A DNA stretch of 41,483 nt from an uncultured cyanobacterium (GTDB lineage: Bacteria; Cyanobacteriota; Cyanobacteriia; Cyanobacteriales; Microcystaceae): contig CAIPYC010000110.1 of the NCBI GenBank assembly GCA_903869185.1, positions 1-41,483 on the forward strand, read 5' to 3'. The first letter of the stretch is position 1. Each line of letters opens with the position of its first letter. Below the pieces are notes generated by a model. That model made no database searches, was not told where the DNA came from, and was given only the letters and a program-made list of their open reading frames with translations. A program made the translations under genes and the position numbers. Shown piece after piece: positions 1-8,058 of the stretch.

Positions 1-400
1 CAATTCGATAGGACTCAGTAGGGGGCAATTGACAGGCAGGGCGAAATTCATCTCGAGCAAATATATAAGCTTCTCTCGAGAAGGGGATGTTTTCCAGAGT
101 AGTTCTAAAAACATAGGGAAGACTCAATAGGGAAATATGTTCATCGTAAGAATAGATGTCAAAACCAATTCGATCCAAAGCCTCAAATTCATCTTTTAAA
201 CAATCCCGGAATAGGGGAATTAAAGGTGCTTGTACAGCAAGAGCTACGACTCTAGCACCCATCTCCTTGAGCTTGATTCCATAGCGCACAAATTGGATGG
301 CATCGCCCAAACCCTGCTCATTCCAGAGGACTATACTTTTGCCCTGAAGATTCGAACCATTCCACATAGGTGTTTTGGGCGCAAACCTTTTAAATTGCTC
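1..400. repeat. Direct repeat copy 1 (GT domain of module C), pairs with 1459-1850
   Basis: Bases 1-121 are identical by eye to 1459-1579 (offset 1458 bp, an exact number of codons). The similarity continues to about 400 with scattered differences, and the offset drops to 1452 near position 271 through a two-codon indel. It lies wholly inside the TPR-glycosyltransferase gene. Confidence 0.9.
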
Positions 401-3400
401 AACGCCAAACCTATTTTCATGTTCCAAAAAGCCTTTTTGTAAATCACCAGAGAGAAGTAAGGCAAGACCGATATTGTAGTGGGCATCAATGAAGTCTGCT
501 TTAAATTCGATTGCCTGTTGATAAGACTCTATAGCCTGGTCAATATTTTCTGTCTCAGCAAGAGCATTGCCCAGATTAAAATAAGCTAGTGCATTATTTG
601 GCTTTAGTTGAATAGCTTTTTTATAAGCTTCAATTGATTCTTCTAATTGATTTAGTTCCTTAAAAATATTACCTATATTAAGATAGGCATCAGCAAAATT
701 TGGCTCCAGTTGAATAGCTTTTTTATAAGCTTCAATTGCTAATTTATATTCTTTTGATTGTTGATAAGCAAAACCCAGATTATTATAAAAAGCCGGTTCT
801 TTGGGATTGAGCCTAATGGCTATTTCAATCAGCTCAATAGCTTTGAAAAGATTTTTCTTTGTAATAGATACTAAACCCAATAGGTGCAAAGCATCGGCAT
901 TGTCTGATTGTTCTTCAATAACCTCTTGCAAAGATCTTTCTGCATCATCCAAATTATTAGCATTGAGATACTGAATTCCCAATTGTAGTTTCTTTTGAAT
1001 CTCACTGCATTTTGTATGTCTATTTTTAACAAGTATGTTCAGATTTTCTTTTACTTGAGAAAATACATTCTCCCAGTTTCCTCGTTCTGATTGTCTAAAT
1101 AATTTCATGCTGGGATACCACGGACTATCTGATCTATCTAGTAACCAGCGCCAGTCTGGAATATAAGGTAACAATACCCAGGTTGGTTTACCCATAGCCC
1201 CGGCTAAGTGTGCTACAGCAGTGTCAATAGTTATTACTAGATCTAATTGAGAGATCAAACAAGCTGTATCGGCAAAATCCTGAATTAAGGGGCTTAGATC
1301 CTCTATGCGTTGATCATTGAGTCCCTTGGCATCTTCTCCTACTTGTAAGCTGTAAAGTGCTACTCCTTCGATATCGAGAAGGCTCAAGAAAAATTCTATT
1401 GGGCAGGATTTGGACTTATAGAGTGTGGGGTTATTTCTATCACTAGCCCAGACAATTCCAATTCGATAGGACTCAGTAGGGGGCAATTGACAGGCAGGGC
1501 GAAATTCATCTCGAGCAAATATATAAGCTTCTCTCGAGAAGGGGATGTTTTCCAGAGTAGTTCTAAAAACATAGGGAAGGCTCAATAGGGAGATATGCTC
1601 ATCGTAAGAATAAATATCACAATTGAGATTCAAAATCTCAAATTCATCTTTTAGGCATTCCTGGAATAGGGGAATTAAAGATGCCTGGACAGCAAGATCA
1701 ACTCTGGCACCCATCTCCTTGAGCTTGATTCCATAGCGCACAAATTGGATGGCATCGCCCAAACCCTGCTCATTCCAGAGGACTATACTTTTGCCCTGAA
1801 GATTAGAACCACTCCACATTGGTGTTTTGGGTGCTGCATGTTTAAACTGCTTGCCTTTAAATCTTCCCTCATATTCAAAAAATCCTTGACTAAAATCTCC
1901 CAACAAAAGCAAGACAAATCCTAGATTGAAATGAGCATCGGCATAATCTGGATTAATCTTAAAAATTCTTTGATAAGACTCAACAGCTTTTTCAAACTGT
2001 TTAACTCTGACATAGACTATCCCTAGATTGTAATGGGCATCAGTATAATTTGGATTTAATCCAACAGCTTTTTGGAGATATTCAATTGCTTTTGAATCAT
2101 TCTCCAATTTGATGGCTATCTCAGCCAATAAATGATGAGCATTGAAATTATCAGGTTGTTCTTCAATAATCTCTTGAAAAGATCTCTCTGCATCATTGAA
2201 ATTATTAATATTGAGATATTTGATTCCTAATTCAAGTTTTTTTTGAATCTCACTGCATTTTGTATGTCTATTTTTAACAAATATGTTCAGATTTTTTTTT
2301 ACTTGAGAAAATACATTCTCCCAGTTTCCTCGTTCTGACTGTCTAAATAATTTCATGCTAGGATACCACGGACTATCTGATCTATCCAGTAACCAGCGCC
2401 AGTCTGGAATATAAGGTAACAATACCCAGGTTGGTTTACCCATAGCCCCGGCTAGATGTGCTACAGCAGTATCAATAGTTATTACTAAATCTAGTTGTGA
2501 TATCAGGCATACAGTATCTACAAAATCATGAATTAAGGGGCTTAGATCCTCTATGCGTTGATCATTGAGTTCTTGTGCATCCTCTCCCACCTGTAAGCTA
2601 TAAAGTGATACATCATCAATATCAAGCAGAGAGATAAAATGCTCTATCGGACAGTATTTTTGTTGATAAAGCGCTGCATTGTTTTTATCAGCAGACCAAA
2701 CAAAACCGATTCTATAAAATTGGCTATTGGGTAACTTGCAACGAGAGCGAAACTGAGCAGGAGGAAAAATATAACTTGATCGAGGGATATTCTCAAGATT
2801 TGTCCAAAAAATACCCGGCAAGCTCATCAGACAAGTATAGTAATCATAAGAATTGATATCGCATTTATCACGATCAACAATTGTAAATTTATCTTTTAAA
2901 CATTCTTGAAACAGAGCAATCAGACTTGGTTGTAGCGCCAAGACCACTTTAGCGCCGCGTTCTTTTAGGATTGAGGCATAGCGAACAGACTGAATTGCAT
3001 CCCCTAGCCCTTGCCCACTCCAGAGAACAATACTGCAATCGTTAATCTTCGATCCATTCCATTTTGGGGTTTTAAGCTTAAGTTGTAATAGATTTTGTAC
3101 CTCAACTCTCCATTCGTACTCTAAATATCCTCTGGAAAAATCACCCAAAAGTAAAAAAGCAAAGCCCAGATTTTTATGAGCATTAACGTAGCTGGGATCA
3201 ATCTCGATTGCCCTTTGGTAATATCCAATTGCTTCATCTAATCTACCTAATTCTTTAAAGGTTGCCCCCAGATTGTTATAAGGACCGGCAAAATCTTTTT
3301 TTAGCTCGATTGATCTCAACAAAGATTCGATTGCCCCCTGATACATTCCCTGTTCGAGATAGACGATTGCCAGATTATTGCAAAACATGGATTCAGCTGG

Positions 3401-3649
3401 ATTGAGCTCAATCGCCCTTTTAATTCGTCCGGTTGCATTCAAGAAATCCTTTATTTTGAGGGCAACTAAACCCCATAGATGCCAAGCATCGGCATTTTTA
3501 GGATCAACTCGAAGGATATCCTTAAAACATTGCTCAGCATTCAACAAATCTTCCTTTTCAAGATGCTCTAGTCCAAGCTTGAGTATTTCATTTGTTGCTG
3601 ATGATTTACCAAGTCTATGCGTTTTTTTCTTCTTGTTAGATCTGCCCAT
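1..3649 (-). CDS. Multi-modular TPR / GT9-like glycosyltransferase, partial (3' end beyond window)
   Basis: The frame is open from ATG at 3649 to the left edge (1216 codons, no stop), so the C-terminus is outside the window. The protein is at least three repeats of a TPR block followed by a glycosyltransferase-like domain. Module A has TPRs at about residues 15-175 and a GT domain at about 190-450. Module B has TPRs at about 455-590 and a GT domain at about 605-865. Module C has TPRs at about 870-1075 and a GT domain from about 1090. Recurrent GT motifs are VLWNEQGLGDAIQFVRY, YRIGIVWASD, TIDTAVAHLAGAMGKPTW and DWRWLLDRSDSPWYP, which resemble ADP-heptose/GT9-type and TPR-linked (GT41-like) transferases. 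The likely role is glycosylation of a surface polymer or protein. It lies 48 nt downstream of a GT4 gene and is probably cotranscribed with it. The acceptor and sugar are unknown. A single-module architecture is what I would expect for the family, so the repetition is unusual. Confidence 0.85.
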   Translation of the reverse strand, partial: MGRSNKKKKTHRLGKSSATNEILKLGLEHLEKEDLLNAEQCFKDILRVDPKNADAWHLWGLVALKIKDFLNATGRIKRAIELNPAESMFCNNLAIVYLEQGMYQGAIESLLRSIELKKDFAGPYNNLGATFKELGRLDEAIGYYQRAIEIDPSYVNAHKNLGFAFLLLGDFSRGYLEYEWRVEVQNLLQLKLKTPKWNGSKINDCSIVLWSGQGLGDAIQSVRYASILKERGAKVVLALQPSLIALFQECLKDKFTIVDRDKCDINSYDYYTCLMSLPGIFWTNLENIPRSSYIFPPAQFRSRCKLPNSQFYRIGFVWSADKNNAALYQQKYCPIEHFISLLDIDDVSLYSLQVGEDAQELNDQRIEDLSPLIHDFVDTVCLISQLDLVITIDTAVAHLAGAMGKPTWVLLPYIPDWRWLLDRSDSPWYPSMKLFRQSERGNWENVFSQVKKNLNIFVKNRHTKCSEIQKKLELGIKYLNINNFNDAERSFQEIIEEQPDNFNAHHLLAEIAIKLENDSKAIEYLQKAVGLNPNYTDAHYNLGIVYVRVKQFEKAVESYQRIFKINPDYADAHFNLGFVLLLLGDFSQGFFEYEGRFKGKQFKHAAPKTPMWSGSNLQGKSIVLWNEQGLGDAIQFVRYGIKLKEMGARVDLAVQASLIPLFQECLKDEFEILNLNCDIYSYDEHISLLSLPYVFRTTLENIPFSREAYIFARDEFRPACQLPPTESYRIGIVWASDRNNPTLYKSKSCPIEFFLSLLDIEGVALYSLQVGEDAKGLNDQRIEDLSPLIQDFADTACLISQLDLVITIDTAVAHLAGAMGKPTWVLLPYIPDWRWLLDRSDSPWYPSMKLFRQSERGNWENVFSQVKENLNILVKNRHTKCSEIQKKLQLGIQYLNANNLDDAERSLQEVIEEQSDNADALHLLGLVSITKKNLFKAIELIEIAIRLNPKEPAFYNNLGFAYQQSKEYKLAIEAYKKAIQLEPNFADAYLNIGNIFKELNQLEESIEAYKKAIQLKPNNALAYFNLGNALAETENIDQAIESYQQAIEFKADFIDAHYNIGLALLLSGDLQKGFLEHENRFGVEQFKRFAPKTPMWNGSNLQGKSIVLWNEQGLGDAIQFVRYGIKLKEMGARVVALAVQAPLIPLFRDCLKDEFEALDRIGFDIYSYDEHISLLSLPYVFRTTLENIPFSREAYIFARDEFRPACQLPPTESYRI
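993..1330. repeat. Direct repeat copy 1 (end of GT domain B), pairs with 2241-2578
   Basis: Near-identical to 2241-2578 at a constant offset of 1248 bp (416 codons). I count about seven differences over 993-1230, then a more divergent patch, then renewed identity near 1287-1323. It encodes the end of the GT domain and the linker into the next TPR block. Confidence 0.88.
1459..1850. repeat. Direct repeat copy 2 (GT domain of module B), pairs with 1-400
   Basis: Partner of the copy at the left edge. The corresponding part of module A (from about 2707) aligns at the protein level but is clearly divergent in DNA, so the B/C similarity here is recent or homogenised. Confidence 0.9.
2241..2578. 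repeat. Direct repeat copy 2 (end of GT domain A), pairs with 993-1330
   Basis: Partner of 993-1330. Modules A and B are nearly identical in this sub-region, whereas modules B and C are nearly identical in a different sub-region. Confidence 0.88.
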
Positions 3650-3697
3650 GACAAGATAAGAATTTTAGGGAGGTCTTTATGGAATTTTTCCAATTCC

Positions 3698-4885
3698 TTA
3701 CCAATTGGTTTTGGCTCTTTCTTCAATTACATTGCGGTATGTAATCTCAGTCTCTCTAGCCAGTTTAGGCCAACTAAAACGCTTTTTCAAATCTTGATAT
3801 GCTCTTTGGGCTAAATACTGGGCTCGCTCGGGATTTTGTAAAATTTCCAAAATTCCCCAACTTAGAGAATCAGGGTTATTGGCGAAAGTGACAATTCCAG
3901 TGTCGTTATGTCTAACTACTTCCGGCAATCCTCCAGCATTAGAAACAACTACCGGAACCCTAGAAGCAAAGCTCTCTAGTGCCACTATACCAAAAGGTTC
4001 GTAGAGACTGGGAAACACCGCACAATCAGCAACAACTTGAAACTTATCCAAATCTTCATCTGACATAAAACCAGTAAAACAACATCGATCATAAATTCCC
4101 AGATTCCAGGATTGGGCCTTGAGATGATCTGTATTGCCTCCTCCTATGATAACTATTTTGGTATTTCCTGCGGTTTGCTCCAGGATTCTCGGGGCGGCAT
4201 TCAAGAGAACTACGATACCCTTTTCATAAGCAATTCTGCCGACATAGTAAACAATTTTTTCTTGGTCATCTGCAAAATTACGGCGAAATGCTTGATAGTC
4301 AAAGCCTGGATCCCGGTCTTTTTTGTCTGCCCTTATTCCATTGTAGATAATCGTCATCTTTTGCGATGATGAACTCAATGCATTTTGTACTTCTTCTTTC
4401 ATGTATTGACTACAGACAATTATCCGCCAAGCATCCTGAACCAATTGACGTTCCTTATCGGCAATGTAACGCTGCGAGTCATTATAGATGCCATTGTTCC
4501 GACCATATTCAGTAGCGTGTATAGTAGCAATCAAAGGTAGTTTGAAATGATATTTCAAGGCTATAGATGCATCACCGACTAACCAGTCATGGGCATGAAT
4601 TAGATCAAAAGGGCCTTCCTGTAGAATCAACTTTCCCCCTTGATTTCCCATACTCTGGTTCATATTGGCTATCCACTGAAAGAAATCATGGCCAGGTATA
4701 ACCGAGACTCGATAAACATGGATTCCTTCGACAATCTCATAAGCCGGAGCTTCGCCAAATTCAATGGTTATCAGATGTACTTCATGTCCTAGTTTAATGA
4801 GTTCCGGATAAAGTTCCGCAACGTGCCGCGCAATTCCACCTACCAATCTTGGCGGAAACTCCCAACTCAGTACGAGAATCTTCAT
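3698..4885 (-). CDS. GT4 family glycosyltransferase (group 1)
   Basis: A 395-aa, apparently complete GT-B fold glycosyltransferase of family GT4, which transfers a sugar from a nucleotide-sugar donor, probably in the cytoplasm. The N-terminal domain starts with a glycogen-synthase-like segment (SWEFPP then GGIARH, residues 7-21) and has HAHDW near 98-101. The C-terminal domain has VGRIAYEKG (215-223) and the donor-binding E-x7-E motif in EPFGIVALE (E296, E304), followed by NAGGLPE. The ATG at 4885 gives the typical GT4 N-terminus (MKILVLSWEFPP). The TPR-glycosyltransferase follows on the same strand after 48 nt, so the two may build one glycan. Family assignment is firm. The exact sugar is not determinable; glycogen synthase itself is unlikely because the protein is shorter than GlgA. 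Confidence 0.88.
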   Translation of the reverse strand: MKILVLSWEFPPRLVGGIARHVAELYPELIKLGHEVHLITIEFGEAPAYEIVEGIHVYRVSVIPGHDFFQWIANMNQSMGNQGGKLILQEGPFDLIHAHDWLVGDASIALKYHFKLPLIATIHATEYGRNNGIYNDSQRYIADKERQLVQDAWRIIVCSQYMKEEVQNALSSSSQKMTIIYNGIRADKKDRDPGFDYQAFRRNFADDQEKIVYYVGRIAYEKGIVVLLNAAPRILEQTAGNTKIVIIGGGNTDHLKAQSWNLGIYDRCCFTGFMSDEDLDKFQVVADCAVFPSLYEPFGIVALESFASRVPVVVSNAGGLPEVVRHNDTGIVTFANNPDSLSWGILEILQNPERAQYLAQRAYQDLKKRFSWPKLARETEITYRNVIEERAKTNW

Positions 4886-5215
4886 AGAACCAATGCATAT
4901 CCAGCCACTGTATTGAAGTCATCACAAACCTGAGCTTACAATACTAACTTTCGTTTATTTTTTTTAAAGTATCATTTTATACTACACTATCCACTTGGCA
5001 AAATTTCTTACAGCTATCATGATTTAATAGTTTAAGAGTCGTTACTCTCTATATATTTTTCAAGAGTGGATCGATCTCAATATCTGTAATAATCGAGATA
5101 TGAATGCCCTTGTAAAGCTTTTTTAAGGATTTAACTAGATTGTACCCGCCGATCTGAAAATGAGATCTTGAAAGAAAGTTTACAAAATTTAATGAAATGA
5201 TTAGAGTCTAAGATT
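4886..5215. other. Divergent intergenic region between GT4 gene and petC
   Basis: About 330 bp without a gene. It is AT-rich and must hold the promoters of petC (plus) and of the GT4 gene (minus). I found no convincing -35/-10 pair and no clear Shine-Dalgarno before petC. Short inverted repeats (ATCTC...GAGAT near 5075-5100) are too weak to call. No short ORF of interest was seen. Confidence 0.6.
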
Positions 5216-5758
5216 ATGAGTCAAGCATCGCAGAATTCTGATGTACCTGATTTAGGTCGTCGTCAGTTCATGAATCTTTTAATGTTTGGTACTATAACTG
5301 GTGTGGCTGCTGGAGCGCTATACCCTGTAGCAAAGTTTTTCATTCCTCCCTCTAGTGGTGGAGCCGGTGGTGGCTCTGTTGCTAAAGATGCCCTCGGTAA
5401 CGACGTAGTGGTTAGTCAGTTTTTGGATTCTCACAAAGTGGGAGATAGAGTGCTTGCCCAAGGTTTGAAAGGAGATCCAACCTATTTGGTTGTCAAAGAA
5501 GATAAAACCCTAGAGGACTACGGAATTAACGCCGTATGCACTCACTTGGGATGCGTTGTGCCTTGGAATGCAAGTGAGAATAAATTCATATGCCCCTGCC
5601 ATGGATCTCAGTACAACAATGAGGGTAAGGTGGTGCGCGGCCCTGCTCCCTTATCTTTGGCCTTGGCTCATGCAACAGTCAATGATGGCGACAAGGTCGT
5701 TTTCACTCCCTGGACAGAAACTGACTTTCGCACCAATGAAAAACCCTGGTGGTCTTAA
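5216..5758 (+). CDS. petC: Cytochrome b6f Rieske iron-sulfur protein
   Basis: A 180-aa Rieske protein, the [2Fe-2S] subunit that passes electrons from plastoquinol to cytochrome f in the thylakoid b6f complex. A twin-arginine-like signal anchor is visible (GRR at 14-16, hydrophobic stretch at about 20-44), followed by a glycine-rich hinge (48-53, GGAGGG). The cluster motifs are CTHLGC and CPCHGS: C108, H110, C126 and H129 are the ligands, and C113 and C128 form the conserved disulfide. Length and C-terminus (EKPWWS) are normal for cyanobacteria. petA follows 18 nt downstream, the classic petCA operon. No Shine-Dalgarno is obvious before this ATG. Confidence 0.98.
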   Translation: MSQASQNSDVPDLGRRQFMNLLMFGTITGVAAGALYPVAKFFIPPSSGGAGGGSVAKDALGNDVVVSQFLDSHKVGDRVLAQGLKGDPTYLVVKEDKTLEDYGINAVCTHLGCVVPWNASENKFICPCHGSQYNNEGKVVRGPAPLSLALAHATVNDGDKVVFTPWTETDFRTNEKPWWS

Positions 5759-5776
5759 TAATAAAAAAAACAAGCG

Positions 5777-6751
5777 ATGAAAAGTTTTAATTCTATCAAC
5801 ATAATGGCATATAGCCGCAAATGTATTACCAGAGTCGTACTTTTGGTAACTGCTACCTTTAGCCTGGTTTTTCTTAATCCTCCATCAGCCTGGGCTTATC
5901 CATTTTGGGCGCAACAAACTGCCCCACAATCTCCAAGAGAGGCAACCGGTAGGATTGTATGTGCCAACTGTCACCTGGCCCAAAAGACAGCTGAGGTGGA
6001 GATCCCTCATTCTGTCTTGCCTGATACCGTATTTGAAGCTGTCGTCAAGATTCCTTATGATCTCAAATCTCAACAGGTATTAGCCGATGGTTCACGTGGT
6101 GGACTCAATGTTGGAGCTGCATTAATGTTGCCAGATGGATTCACCATTGCTCCTCCTGAGCGCATTCCTGAAGAAATGAAGGATAAGATAGCCGATGTTT
6201 ACTATCAGTCATATCGCGAAGGTTTAGAGAATGTTGTTCTGGTAGGCCCTCTGCCTGGAGATCAGCATCAAGAAATTGTCTTCCCCATCCTCTCTCCCAA
6301 CCCTGCTGAGAATAAAAATATTCACTTTGGTAAGTATTCCGTCCATCTAGGTGCTAATCGAGGCAGAGGTCAAGTTTATCCTACTGGTGAACTGAGTAAC
6401 AACAACGCTTTCAAGGCATCTGCATCTGGTTCTGTTGAAAGTATCACCCCTGTTGCCTCTGGTGGTTATCAAGTGGTTATCGCCAATGAAAACGGAAAAG
6501 TTACCGATACTATTCCTGCTGGACCGGAGTTAATAGTTAAAGAAGGACAAGAGATTACTGTGGGTTCCTTTTTAACTGAAAATCCAAATGTTGGTGGTTT
6601 TGGACAAAAAGACACCGAGATAGTCCTGCAAAACCCTAGCCGTATTTTGGGCATGGCATTATTTGCCGGAGCGATAATGTTGGCTCAAATCATGTTAGTA
6701 GTTAAGAAAAAACAAATAGAACGGGTTCAAGGAGCTGAATCAGCTCTATAA
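5777..6751 (+). CDS. petA: Cytochrome f precursor
   Basis: A 324-aa precursor of cytochrome f, the c-type haem subunit of b6f that reduces plastocyanin or cytochrome c6 in the thylakoid lumen. The signal peptide ends at AWA and the mature protein starts at Tyr41 (YPFWAQQ), whose amino group is the axial haem ligand. The haem motif is CANCH (C62, C65, H66). A C-terminal membrane helix (about 288-310, ILGMALFAGAIMLAQIML) is followed by a short basic stromal tail. The start could be M1 or the in-frame ATG at codon 10; both leave a usable signal peptide. It is cotranscribed with petC and followed by an intrinsic terminator. Confidence 0.98.
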   Translation: MKSFNSINIMAYSRKCITRVVLLVTATFSLVFLNPPSAWAYPFWAQQTAPQSPREATGRIVCANCHLAQKTAEVEIPHSVLPDTVFEAVVKIPYDLKSQQVLADGSRGGLNVGAALMLPDGFTIAPPERIPEEMKDKIADVYYQSYREGLENVVLVGPLPGDQHQEIVFPILSPNPAENKNIHFGKYSVHLGANRGRGQVYPTGELSNNNAFKASASGSVESITPVASGGYQVVIANENGKVTDTIPAGPELIVKEGQEITVGSFLTENPNVGGFGQKDTEIVLQNPSRILGMALFAGAIMLAQIMLVVKKKQIERVQGAESAL

Positions 6752-6779
6752 TAAATTTCAGATTTTTTTTGTGCATATC

Positions 6780-6803
6780 AGGGGGTTAATACCCCCTTTT
6801 TTT
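6780..6803 (+). terminator. Intrinsic terminator after petCA
   Basis: Stem AGGGGG / CCCCCT (6780-6785 with 6792-6797), a six-base loop, then an uninterrupted T-run to 6803. It lies 28 nt after the petA stop and ends only a few bases before the GTG of menC, so menC probably depends on read-through or on a promoter overlapping this site. Confidence 0.88.
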
Positions 6804-6807
6804 ATCG

Positions 6808-7695
6808 GTGAAGTTCTCTTATAGTTCTTACAGTTATTCTTTTAAAAATCCCCTTGTTACCTATCATGGAATATGGCGTACTAGAGAAGGGATAATAGTA
6901 ACTTTGCAAGATTCAACTGGTAGTATTGGCCAAGGAGAAATTGCTCCACTCCAATGGTTCGGCACGGAAACTCTAGAAGATGCCTTAGCTTTTTGTCAGA
7001 AACTGCCAGAAGAAATTACAGAAAATACAGTAAGTCAGATTCCTGCTTTTTTACCTTGTTGCCAATTTGCTTTTGATTCGGCATTATTTCACCTTTCCCA
7101 TTCTCCGGTAGATGAAAGTAATCATAAATTTTCTTATACTCGCCTCTTGAGCGCAGGAGAGAGAGCTTTAGAGCAACTTTCTGAAGACATCATGACCTAT
7201 AAATGGAAAATCGGCGTATATCCCTGTCAAGATGAACAAAATATTTTTCTAGATCTAGTCAAATCTCTCTCTCCAGGATGCAAACTTCGCTTGGATGCCA
7301 ATGGTGGAATGACTTTGCAACAGACAAAAAAATGGTTATCTTTGATGGAAAATTATCAGCAAGCAGTAGAATATCTAGAGCAGCCATTACCTACCCAAGA
7401 GTTAGAGGAAATGCTGAAACTATCGAAAGATTATGTTATCCCGATTGCTCTAGATGAGTCGGTTGCTGGACTTGGACAAATTGAGGATTGTTATATTAAG
7501 GGATGGCGTGGAATCTACGTGATCAAGCCTGCCATAGCCGGTTCAGTGTTTAAACTATCAAAGATATGCCTTGATCTTGACATTGATATTGTTGTTTCTA
7601 CAGTGTTTGAGACTCAGATAGGCCGAAGCATGTCGCTGTATTTAGCACAAAAATTAGCAAATCCTCAGCGAGCATTAGGTTATCCCAATCCTTAA
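6808..7695 (+). CDS. menC: o-Succinylbenzoate synthase
   Basis: A 295-aa enolase-superfamily enzyme that dehydrates SHCHC to o-succinylbenzoate, a step toward phylloquinone, the photosystem I quinone. Visible elements are the catalytic-lysine segment YKWKIGV (second Lys of KxK, about residues 132-138), the metal ligands in LRLDANGG, EQP and ALDES, and the second lysine in VIKPAIAGS. The start is GTG at 6808, giving the expected short N-terminal strand (KFSYSSYSYSFKNPL). It directly follows the petCA terminator. It is slightly shorter than most cyanobacterial MenC proteins but has the full motif set. Another member of the enolase superfamily is possible, but the pattern fits MenC best. Confidence 0.88.
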   Translation: MKFSYSSYSYSFKNPLVTYHGIWRTREGIIVTLQDSTGSIGQGEIAPLQWFGTETLEDALAFCQKLPEEITENTVSQIPAFLPCCQFAFDSALFHLSHSPVDESNHKFSYTRLLSAGERALEQLSEDIMTYKWKIGVYPCQDEQNIFLDLVKSLSPGCKLRLDANGGMTLQQTKKWLSLMENYQQAVEYLEQPLPTQELEEMLKLSKDYVIPIALDESVAGLGQIEDCYIKGWRGIYVIKPAIAGSVFKLSKICLDLDIDIVVSTVFETQIGRSMSLYLAQKLANPQRALGYPNP

Positions 7696-7779
7696 TTATT
7701 TACCATTAAATTTTGTAAATCTTGTCTTTTATGTTTTCAAAAATATGTGATTATTTCCCATATATTAAATTCAAATAAA

Positions 7780-8058
7780 ATGAGAGAGAAAACCTTAGTA
7801 AAACTGGCTCAACAAAAGTGGATTTTATCGCGTAATTTGAGTCTGGCTATGATGTTTGTTTATTTTGGCTTTATATTGCTGGTAGCTTATAACAAACAAT
7901 TTATGGGTTCATTGATTGTCCCAGGAATGAGCTGGGGGATTTTGCTGGGTGCTTTAGTAATTGTCTCTGTTTGGATATTAATTTATATCTATGTTCGCTG
8001 GACTAACAACTATTACGATCACAAGATTAAACAAATTATGCTTCGCGGTGAAAAATGA
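7780..8058 (+). CDS. DUF485 small inner-membrane protein
   Basis: A 92-aa membrane protein (103 aa if the upstream GTG at 7747 is used). It has two hydrophobic segments (SLAMMFVYFGFILLVAY and the GILLGALVIVSVWILIYIYV region) and a basic C-terminus (NNYYDHKIKQIM) typical of DUF485 (YjcH-like) proteins. These are almost always encoded directly upstream of an ActP-type monocarboxylate symporter, as here. Its TGA overlaps the ATG of the next gene (ATGA), so translation is probably coupled. The molecular role is unproven; an accessory role to the symporter is the usual inference. The ATG is preferred because the extra 11 residues look non-conserved. Confidence 0.85.
   Translation: MREKTLVKLAQQKWILSRNLSLAMMFVYFGFILLVAYNKQFMGSLIVPGMSWGILLGALVIVSVWILIYIYVRWTNNYYDHKIKQIMLRGEK

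Noticed and set aside
3378-3814. Plus-strand ORFs of 93 and 65 aa
   Set aside because: They are antisense shadows of the start of the TPR-glycosyltransferase and the end of the GT4 gene; their sequence shows no family features.
5060-5215. Candidate promoter (TTGTAA plus TAGATT-like) before petC
   Set aside because: Spacing and the -10 match are too poor to support a call.
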